Origin: Gemmatimonadaceae bacterium
GTDB taxonomy: Bacteria > Gemmatimonadota > Gemmatimonadetes > Gemmatimonadales > Gemmatimonadaceae
Length of the DNA stretch: 8,853 nucleotides
Assembly: GCA_013820975.1 (NCBI GenBank)
Contig: JACDHQ010000054.1
Location: forward strand, 1-8,853
Direction of reading: 5' to 3'
The notes below the pieces were generated by a model. The model was not told where the DNA came from, made no database searches, and worked only from the letters and a program-made list of their open reading frames with translations. The position numbers and the translations under genes were made by a program. This document shows positions 1 through 5,257 of this stretch, one piece after another. Each line of letters begins with the position of its first letter. The stretch's first letter is position 1.

Positions 1-617
1 GAGCGCACCACCAGGTCGAGGGTCGGCTGCGAGAAGACGAGGATGCCGATGCCAAGCATCAGGAAGAGCGCGAAGCTCGTGGCGACCAGCCGCACCGAGC
101 GCCACGTGCGGGCGGCCGCATCGGGCTCGGGGACCATCGTGGCCGTCGACGGGTCGAGCGCGTCGACGGCCGCGGCGGCCGTCCCCGGCACCGATGAGGT
201 GATCGACCGGATCTCGCCTCCGACCTGACCTCCCTCGAGCCTGACCCGTCCCCCCACGGCACTCGCGCTCCCCGTGATCAGCGAGCCCGCCACCAGGATG
301 AGGTCTCCGCCGACCACGGCGACCGACCCGTCCACGACCCCGCCGAGCTCCAGCGTGCCTCCATGGACCACGAGGGATCCGCGAACCGTGTCCCCTGCCG
401 CGACCCGGGTGCTGCCGAGCACCACGGAGTCGAGCGTGGCGATGGGGCCGAGGTCACCCCGTGCGCGCAGCGCCGCCAGCGCGCTCCGGATGGAATCGGG
501 AACGGCCTTTGTTGCGCCGGCCGGTACCTGCGCCTGCGATGGAACCGCATGCCCGCCGATGGCCATCGCCGCCATGACGGCCGCGACGACGCGCGCTGCT
601 GCAACCCGCCCGCTCAT
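1..617 (-). CDS. Polymer-forming (bactofilin-like) membrane-anchored protein, 3' end outside window
   Basis: The window holds the first 205 residues; the gene continues past the left edge. The ATG (617-615) overlaps the stop of the anti-sigma gene as ATGA, which fixes the start and suggests translational coupling. Residues 1-30 look like a signal peptide: an arginine near the N-terminus, a hydrophobic Ala/Val/Met stretch, then a plausible cleavage site after PSQA. Residues about 70-137 are short Gly/Val-rich repeats (GSLVVHGGTLELGG, GSVAVVGGDLILVAG, VGGRVRLEGGQVGG), the pattern of a beta-helical or bactofilin-like polymer-forming domain. A linker rich in Ala, Pro and Asp follows, then a hydrophobic segment at about 176-197 (VRLVATSFALFLMLGIGILVF) that is probably transmembrane. 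The sigma and anti-sigma genes upstream suggest an envelope role. The family assignment rests on repeat character and hydropathy, not on catalytic residues. The function is not known from sequence. Confidence 0.7.
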   Translation of the reverse strand, partial: MSGRVAAARVVAAVMAAMAIGGHAVPSQAQVPAGATKAVPDSIRSALAALRARGDLGPIATLDSVVLGSTRVAAGDTVRGSLVVHGGTLELGGVVDGSVAVVGGDLILVAGSLITGSASAVGGRVRLEGGQVGGEIRSITSSVPGTAAAAVDALDPSTATMVPEPDAAARTWRSVRLVATSFALFLMLGIGILVFSQPTLDLVVR

Positions 618-1201
618 GAGCGGTTGCGTCCGGCAGCCGCGAGCGAACGCAGGCCAAGCAGCGCGAAGCCGGCCGCGAGCACGAACCCGGCGCCGGTGAC
701 GGCGAGACCGGTCATCCCCGTCTGTGCCATGGCCACGAAGACCTGCGGCCCGAGCAGCGCGCCGATGACATCGCGAGTCCCGGTGGCCACCACAGCGCGC
801 ACCTGGTCGCCCGCCGCTGCACTGGCGAAGGTGAGGATGTCGGCGCGGGTGGCGATCCAGAGCGCCGCCATCGTCAGGATCGCCGCCATCGCCGAACCCC
901 CCGCCAGCGCGATGACGCGGAGCGGGCGGTACGTCGGAACCCAGGCGGCGACAGCGTCTCGTGCGGCCACGTGCCAGGGAACGAACACCGGCACCTGGGC
1001 CATCACCCGGTCGGCGAGTCCGTAGGACGGGGCGAAGCGGGGAAGCTCCTCGAGCATGGTCGCGATCCGGCGTGCGTCATCGAGCTCGCGCCGGCATTCG
1101 TCGCATTCGCGGACGTGCGCCTGCAGCGGTGCGACGCCGAACCCGACCTCGCCATCTACGAGGAGGTCGATCTCATTGGGAAGTAGGTGCCGGTGATTCA
1201 T
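614..1201 (-). CDS. Zinc-finger (ZAS-type) transmembrane anti-sigma factor
   Basis: A 195-residue protein that probably holds the neighbouring ECF sigma factor inactive at the membrane. The N-terminal part carries the zinc-binding anti-sigma signature H-x3-C-x2-C at His29, Cys33 and Cys36 (HVRECDEC), preceded by the usual acidic helix (NEIDLLVDGE). Two hydrophobic segments follow, at about 95-118 (VIALAGGSAMAAILTMAALW) and 162-186 (GMTGLAVTGAGFVLAAGFAL), so both termini would be cytoplasmic with a short outside loop of about 45 residues. The ATG at 1201 is supported by a GGAG ribosome binding site (minus strand, 1210-1207) five bases upstream. The gene lies 126 bases after the sigma gene and its stop overlaps the next start. 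ZAS proteins bind sigma through this N-terminal domain; the inducing signal cannot be read from sequence. Confidence 0.88.
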   Translation of the reverse strand: MNHRHLLPNEIDLLVDGEVGFGVAPLQAHVRECDECRRELDDARRIATMLEELPRFAPSYGLADRVMAQVPVFVPWHVAARDAVAAWVPTYRPLRVIALAGGSAMAAILTMAALWIATRADILTFASAAAGDQVRAVVATGTRDVIGALLGPQVFVAMAQTGMTGLAVTGAGFVLAAGFALLGLRSLAAAGRNRS

Positions 1202-1306
1202 GTGGTCTCCGAGGACCTGTACGGACGGGGCATCGAGGCGGTTTCAGGGGGGCGCCGGCCGGGTGGACGGGTCGCCGGAAGTGCGGATCGCGGAGGTTGC
1301 GGCCCC

Positions 1307-1321
1307 ACCCGGGGACCGGGT
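1307..1321 (-). other. Short GC hairpin in the sigma / anti-sigma gap
   Basis: A perfect inverted repeat (ACCCGG, three-base loop GGA, CCGGGT on the plus strand) begins about six bases after the sigma stop codon. No T-run follows on the minus strand, so it is not a convincing intrinsic terminator. It could slow or attenuate transcription between sigma and anti-sigma, or stabilise an mRNA end. A six-base GC stem can also occur by chance in DNA this rich in G+C. The rest of the 126-base gap shows only the GGAG site of the anti-sigma gene. Confidence 0.25.
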
Positions 1322-1327
1322 CTTCGC

Positions 1328-1933
1328 CTATTCACGGACACCCTCCAGCGACTTGCGCAGCTCGTGCCGGGCCCGGTGGATGTAGGTCTTGACTGTGCCG
1401 AGGGGGAGGTCCAGCGTGGCGGCGATCTCCTCGTACGACCGGCCCTCGACGTGGCGCAGCAGGATGCACGATCGGTACTCGGGCCTGAGGGCGGCGATGG
1501 CCTGCTCGATGGCCGTCCCGACCTCGCGCGCCTCGAGCTCATCGAGGGCGTTCTCCTGCGGCACCGCGATGTCGAAGCGGCTGGCCTCGACCGCCTCGAT
1601 CGTCCCGGCGTGCGGCGACCCGTCCATGCTCACGGTGTCGAGGGTGCGCCGCCGCAGGTGATCGATGGCGACATTGTTCGCGATCTTGAAGAGCCAGCTC
1701 GAGAACTTGAACTCGGGACGGTACTTGTCCACGTGCGACAGCACCTTCACGAAGGTGTCCTGCGTCAGGTCCTCGGCCAGCTCGCGGTCTCGCACCATGC
1801 GGTACACGAGCGAGAACACCGGGCGCTCGTAGCGATGCACCAGCTCGCGGTAGGCGACGTCTCGCCCCTGCTGCGCAAGGGCGACGACATCGGCATCGGG
1901 CAGGTTGGCGAGATCGAGGGCTGGGAGCATCAC
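1328..1933 (-). CDS. ECF-family RNA polymerase sigma factor (RpoE-like)
   Basis: A 201-residue extracytoplasmic-function sigma factor directing RNA polymerase to a specific promoter set. Region 2 spans about 25-96, with the core-binding and -10 recognition helices (AEDLTQDTFVKVL and FSSWLFKIANNVAIDHLRRR). A variable acidic linker follows (about 100-137). Region 4 spans about 138-195 and ends in a helix-turn-helix (GRSYEEIAATLDLPLGTVKT) that reads the -35 element. There is no region 1 or 3, as usual for the ECF class. The start is either GTG at 1933 or the adjacent ATG at 1930; neither has a clear Shine-Dalgarno, and the upstream minus-strand sequence is C-rich. The downstream anti-sigma gene is the expected partner, and ECF sigmas commonly activate their own operon, but I could not see an ECF-type -35 upstream. 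The set of target genes is unknown. Confidence 0.93.
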   Translation of the reverse strand: MMLPALDLANLPDADVVALAQQGRDVAYRELVHRYERPVFSLVYRMVRDRELAEDLTQDTFVKVLSHVDKYRPEFKFSSWLFKIANNVAIDHLRRRTLDTVSMDGSPHAGTIEAVEASRFDIAVPQENALDELEAREVGTAIEQAIAALRPEYRSCILLRHVEGRSYEEIAATLDLPLGTVKTYIHRARHELRKSLEGVRE

Positions 1934-1977
1934 TGGGGGCCGCGGGAGGGAAGGGCGCGCGAGCCGCGGCGAGGCCC

Positions 1978-1985
1978 AATATACT
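1978..1985. promoter_or_regulatory. AT-rich box in the divergent sigma / menG gap
   Basis: The 91-base gap between the two divergent starts (1934-2024) is almost all G/C except for AATATACT. On the plus strand this contains TATACT (1980-1985), one mismatch from TATAAT and 39 bases upstream of the menG ATG. On the minus strand it reads TATATT (1983-1978), about 45 bases upstream of the sigma start. It could be the -10 element of one or both genes. No recognisable TTGACA-like -35 sits at the right distance on either strand, so this is a suggestion only. Confidence 0.35.
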
Positions 1986-2024
1986 CCGCTTGCCCGGGTC
2001 CCCGCTCGCCGCGAGCTTTCTGCG

Positions 2025-2798
2025 ATGTCCCCTGCACGCCTGTCTCCCGATGCAGCACCGCCGTCCGCCGACGAGGCGGTCGCCGAGCGTGCCGCGAGCG
2101 GCGGCGACGAGAAGCGCGGGTACGTCCAGTCGATCTTCAGCCAGATTGCGCCGCGCTACGACCTGCTCAACCACCTCCTCAGCTTCAATATCGACAAGCG
2201 GTGGCGCCGCCGTGCCCTGCGGCGGCTCGGGTGGGAACGCGCACCGGCGGGCGTGTACCTCGACGTGTGTGCGGGGACGCTGGACGTCGGCGCGACGCTG
2301 GTACGGACGCCCGGGTTTGCCGGCTCGGTCATCGGGGCCGACTTCGCGGAACCGATGCTGCGAGCGGGCGCCGGGAAGGCCTCGCCGCTGCGTCTCGCCC
2401 CGGTGACCGCCGATGCGCTGCAGCTGCCGCTCGCCGACGACTCGGTGGACGGCGCGATCGTCGCCTTCGGCATCCGCAACGTCGCCGACCTCGATGCAGG
2501 GCTGCGCGAAGTGCGCCGTGTGCTGAAGCCGGGCGCGCGCTTCGTCATCCTCGAGTTCACGACGCCACGGTCGCGGATCATCCGGGCCGGCTATCACCTC
2601 TACTTCCATCGCGTGCTGCCCTTCGTCGGCGGCGTGATCAGCGGCCACCGCACCGCGTACGCGTACCTGCCGAAGTCAGTCGCGAACTTTCCCGAGGAAG
2701 CCGCACTCGCGCGCCGGATGACCGAAGCGGGTTACCGCGAGGTGGTGTTCGACACGCTGACCTTCGGCATCGCCGCAGTGCACGCCGGGACGAAGTGA
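2025..2798 (+). CDS. menG: Demethylmenaquinone / ubiquinone C-methyltransferase, MenG/UbiE family
   Basis: A 257-residue SAM-dependent methyltransferase, probably adding the ring methyl that turns demethylmenaquinone into menaquinone. Family blocks appear in order: GYVQSIFSQIAPRYDLLNHL (33-52), a SAM-binding motif I variant LDVCAGTLD (79-87), the acidic second strand GADFAEPML (104-112), GIRNVADLDAGLREVRRVLK (149-168), ILEFTTPR (175-182), and the C-terminal block GGVISGHRTAYAYLPKSVAN (202-221). Motif I has Leu86 where most relatives have Gly or Ala. The first 30 residues are a low-complexity, Ala-rich extension before the conserved start. ATG at 2025 is the best start in frame, but it has no clear Shine-Dalgarno, so the exact N-terminus is uncertain. 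Menaquinone rather than ubiquinone is inferred from the suspected lineage. The stop overlaps the next gene as GTGA. Confidence 0.93.
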   Translation: MSPARLSPDAAPPSADEAVAERAASGGDEKRGYVQSIFSQIAPRYDLLNHLLSFNIDKRWRRRALRRLGWERAPAGVYLDVCAGTLDVGATLVRTPGFAGSVIGADFAEPMLRAGAGKASPLRLAPVTADALQLPLADDSVDGAIVAFGIRNVADLDAGLREVRRVLKPGARFVILEFTTPRSRIIRAGYHLYFHRVLPFVGGVISGHRTAYAYLPKSVANFPEEAALARRMTEAGYREVVFDTLTFGIAAVHAGTK

Positions 2799-3265
2799 CA
2801 CGCATCGGCCTCATCTCGGACACGCACGGCATGGTTCGCGCGAGCGTGCACGAGGCGCTCGCGGGGGTGACGCGCATCCTGCATGCGGGGGACGTGGGTG
2901 GAGACGGCGTGCTCGCCGAGCTGGCGACGATCGCGCCGGTGGAGGCGGTGTACGGCAACACCGACGCACCAGACGATCCCAGGCTCGTCCAACGCCTCGC
3001 GCTCATGATCGACGGCGTGCGCATCCACGTGAGCCATGGCCACGAGCTCGGCAGCCCCACGCCCGAGCGGCTGCTTGCGGCCTACGATGCCGATGTCATC
3101 GTGTACGGGCATACGCACAAGCAACAGGTGACGTCCGCCGGCGGACGGCTCGTCGTCAACCCGGGAGCAGCGGGCGCGCGGCGCTTCAGGCTCGCGCCGT
3201 CGGTGGCGATCCTCACGATCGCAATTGGTGGGGCCGAAGTGGAGCTCGTCCCGCTCGCCGAGTGA
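2795..3265 (+). CDS. Metallophosphoesterase, YfcE / MJ0936 family
   Basis: A 156-residue calcineurin-like phosphoesterase, full length for the small YfcE type (usually about 150-185 residues). All metal-binding motifs are present in order: SDTHG (Asp9, His11), AGDVGGD (Asp33), YGNTD (Asn56), SHGHELG (His81, His83), YGHTHKQ (His106, His108), followed by VNPGA (121-125), typical of this subgroup. The proteins bind two divalent metals and hydrolyse phosphodiesters or phosphomonoesters in vitro; the natural substrate is usually unknown. The start is GTG at 2795, overlapping the menG stop as GTGA, with a weak GGGA upstream, so the two genes are probably co-translated. There is no obvious metabolic link to menaquinone. 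The 3' end faces the uvrC-like gene on the other strand. Confidence 0.92.
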   Translation: MTRIGLISDTHGMVRASVHEALAGVTRILHAGDVGGDGVLAELATIAPVEAVYGNTDAPDDPRLVQRLALMIDGVRIHVSHGHELGSPTPERLLAAYDADVIVYGHTHKQQVTSAGGRLVVNPGAAGARRFRLAPSVAILTIAIGGAEVELVPLAE

Positions 3266-4451
3266 CGGCGCCGCTCAGAGCTCGATGAAGTGACTGGCCG
3301 AACTGCTGCGGGTCCGCGCCCGGCAGGATGCCGCTGAGCGCGCCCGTCCCGCGGCTCCATCTGGCGTCGACCCGGTCGAGCTCCCCGGGATACTTCCGGA
3401 ACCACGACGTCAGGAGCAGCAGCTCGTCGATCTCGTGGGTCGGGATCTGTGCACCGGCATGCTCCACGCGACCGAACACGTCGCGGGCCGTGGTCGCGAG
3501 CTGCAATTGCTCGGGCGCACTGGCGGGGGCAGCCATCTCCGCTCGGATGCGGCCGCGACGGATGACATAGGTGCGATCCTCGCCCGCATGCCCGGGCACG
3601 GTGTAGACGAACGACAGCGACTCCACGGCGAAGCGGAAGTGGAGGAACTGCTCACGCAGTCCCTCGAGCCGCCGCAGCTTGTCGCGCAGCGCGGCCGCAC
3701 GCTCGAACTCCAGCCGCTCGGCCGCCTGCTCCATGTCGCAGCGCAGCGCCTCGATCGGCAGGTCGTCCACGCCGTCCAGGAACGCACGCGCGAGCTGCAG
3801 ACGCTCGTCGTACTCGCCGGCGGTGCACGCTGCCACGCACGGGCCCAGGCACTTCTGCACCTCGTACCGGATGCAGCCCGGGGTCCGCGGCATGAGCTGG
3901 AAGAGCTCGGGCTGGTCGGCGAAGTGCATGCGCCGGTCGAGCGCGCAGTCGCGGAGGCCGAGCACGTCGTTCAGCTCCCGGACGGCGTCCTCCACGCGCT
4001 GTGCACTGCGAAACGGGCCGTAGTAGAAGCCCGAGTCGTCGGCACCGGCTCCGCGGACGACGGCAAGCTTCGGTGCGGCGCCGCGTGTCACCTTGATGAA
4101 GGCGAAGTGCCGCGCATCGCGCTTCATCTGCACGTTGAAGCGTGGGCGCCACCGCTTGATCAGGCGCAGCTCCTCGAGCAGCGCGCTGAACTCGCTCGGC
4201 GTGTAGTCCCACTCGAGCCGCTCCGCCTCGCGGATGATGCGCGCCCCCTTCTCATCGGGGCCGCAGCGGAAGTAGCTCATGAGGCGCGTGCGGATGCGCT
4301 TGGACTTGCCGACGTAGACGATCTCCCCGTCGGGTGCCAGCATGCGGTAGACGCCGGGGCGATCCTCGCAGCGGGCGCGCACATCGGCACGCATCGCGTC
4401 GAGCTGCCCCGTCGAGGCCTGAAAGAGCTTCAGCCTTGACAGCGTGCGCAC
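3213..4451 (-). CDS. UvrC N-terminal-half homologue: GIY-YIG nuclease with UVR domain
   Basis: As read, 412 residues with the front of UvrC but not its RNase H-like and helix-hairpin-helix C-terminus (UvrC is about 600 residues). The GIY-YIG domain holds GVY (33-35), YVG (46-48), a basic helix (Arg52, Arg54) and Glu94 in LLEELRLIK, followed by RPRFNVQMKRD (102-112). Cys169, Cys193, Cys201 and Cys205 match the UvrC cysteine cluster (CLGPC). A UVR helical pair lies at about 238-265 (MEQAAERLEFERAAALRDKL). The tail from about 280 (EIDELLLLTSWFRKYPGEL) resembles what I recall of mycobacterial DnaQ-UvrC fusion proteins, here without the DnaQ part. GTG 4451 is chosen because it has GGAG nine bases upstream and codons between it and ATG 4394 keep G/C endings; ATG 4394 is the alternative. 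It overlaps mutM by 22 bases. Probably a DNA incision enzyme. The last 22-27 codons look non-native: the true stop may be at 3277-3275 after a one-base shift. Confidence 0.85.
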   Translation of the reverse strand: MRTLSRLKLFQASTGQLDAMRADVRARCEDRPGVYRMLAPDGEIVYVGKSKRIRTRLMSYFRCGPDEKGARIIREAERLEWDYTPSEFSALLEELRLIKRWRPRFNVQMKRDARHFAFIKVTRGAAPKLAVVRGAGADDSGFYYGPFRSAQRVEDAVRELNDVLGLRDCALDRRMHFADQPELFQLMPRTPGCIRYEVQKCLGPCVAACTAGEYDERLQLARAFLDGVDDLPIEALRCDMEQAAERLEFERAAALRDKLRRLEGLREQFLHFRFAVESLSFVYTVPGHAGEDRTYVIRRGRIRAEMAAPASAPEQLQLATTARDVFGRVEHAGAQIPTHEIDELLLLTSWFRKYPGELDRVDARWSRGTGALSGILPGADPQQFGQSLHRALSGAVTRRAGRAPLRPHQLRS

Positions 4452-5257
4452 AGCACCGTGCTCCGGCCATCGATGGCGTGGGTCCCGACGAGGCGTGCCC
4501 CGCAGCGGGGGCATGGCTCCCCAGCCCTTCCATATACTGCCAGATGGTGGACGAAGCCGCCCTGGCCGCCCGAGGCATCCACATAGTCGCGAAAGCTCGT
4601 CCCGCGGACGGCGATCGACTCGGTGAGCACGGCGACGATGGCGTCGCGGAGCCGGCGTGCCTCGCCGTCGCTGACGTCCCGCGCGGCCCGCGACGGGTCG
4701 ATGCCCGCGCGCCAGAGCGCCTCATTCGCGTAGATGTTGCCGATGCCGACGACGGCTCGCTGATCCATCAGGACCTTCTTGACTGGCTGGCGGGAGACCC
4801 GAAGAAGTCCCGATAGTGCACCTGCGGTGAACGCCGGGTCAAGGGGTTCGATGCCGAGCGATGCCGAATACGCCTCGAAGCGCCTCGGCTCCATCACCGA
4901 GACGGTGCCGAGCCGGCGGATGTCACGGTAGTGAAGGCGCCGGCCGTCATCGAGCGTGAAGGCGAGCGTGGAGTAGCGTCGCTCGCGCTCGGGCATGTCG
5001 CCCGCGTCGATGAGCAGGGCGCCGGTGAAGCGCGGCTGCACGACGAGTCGATCACCGGTGTCGAGCTCGATGACGACGAGCTTGGCGCGGCGCCAGCAGC
5101 GGACGATGGTCGCATGGCTGGTGCGGCGGTCGAGCGCGGCGGCATCCACCTCGCGCAGCACGTCGGGTCGTGTAACCTCGACGCCGGTGATGCGCCGACC
5201 GATCAGCTCGCGGTGCAGGTCCCGCGCGATCGTCTCGGTCTCGGGCAGCTCAGGCAT
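4430..5257 (-). CDS. mutM: Formamidopyrimidine-DNA glycosylase / AP lyase (MutM/Fpg family)
   Basis: A 275-residue base excision repair enzyme of usual length. It begins MPELPETET; after Met removal Pro is the Schiff-base nucleophile and Glu3 the acid. Lys59 (RRAKLVV) matches the catalytic beta-hairpin Lys57 of E. coli. The helix-two-turns-helix region is at about 148-190 (LMDQRAVVGIGNIYANEALW). The zinc finger is C-x2-C (249, 252) and C-x2-C (270, 273), with the conserved Arg265 in GRSTVLC. The family removes oxidised purines such as 8-oxoguanine and nicks the strand. The lesion-sensing triad is altered: E. coli Met73/Arg108/Phe110 become Phe77/Arg114/Leu116, and the preceding HLGM block reads QPRF. 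It may therefore be an Fpg/Nei-like subgroup with shifted lesion preference. The start overlaps the purD stop by 8 bases (ATGCCTGA); the end overlaps the uvrC-like gene by 22. Confidence 0.93.
   Translation of the reverse strand: MPELPETETIARDLHRELIGRRITGVEVTRPDVLREVDAAALDRRTSHATIVRCWRRAKLVVIELDTGDRLVVQPRFTGALLIDAGDMPERERRYSTLAFTLDDGRRLHYRDIRRLGTVSVMEPRRFEAYSASLGIEPLDPAFTAGALSGLLRVSRQPVKKVLMDQRAVVGIGNIYANEALWRAGIDPSRAARDVSDGEARRLRDAIVAVLTESIAVRGTSFRDYVDASGGQGGFVHHLAVYGRAGEPCPRCGARLVGTHAIDGRSTVLCARCQG

Noticed and set aside
1539..2648. A 369-codon minus-strand open frame through the divergent promoter and menG.
   Set aside because: It overlaps menG antisense and the sigma gene out of frame, and its composition is typical of a spurious frame.
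3206..3222. Inverted repeat GCGATC-5-GATCGC spanning the apparent uvrC-like stop, considered as a terminator.
   Set aside because: The stem is six bases with no T-run on either strand, and it lies inside the phosphoesterase coding sequence. Chance is likely.
1187..3265. A 692-codon plus-strand open frame covering the sigma gene antisense, the menG region and the phosphoesterase.
   Set aside because: Only its last 157 codons (from GTG 2795) are a real gene. The rest is Arg/Ala/Gly-rich antisense or out-of-frame reading of the sigma and menG genes, as expected in GC-rich DNA.
3435..4439. A 334-codon plus-strand open frame opposite the uvrC-like gene.
   Set aside because: It is antisense to clear GIY-YIG and UVR motifs, with no start signal or recognisable family.
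4486..4514. ATG at 4514 as the start of the uvrC-like gene.
   Set aside because: It would overlap mutM by 85 bases through its zinc-finger codons, and the added residues match no part of the family.
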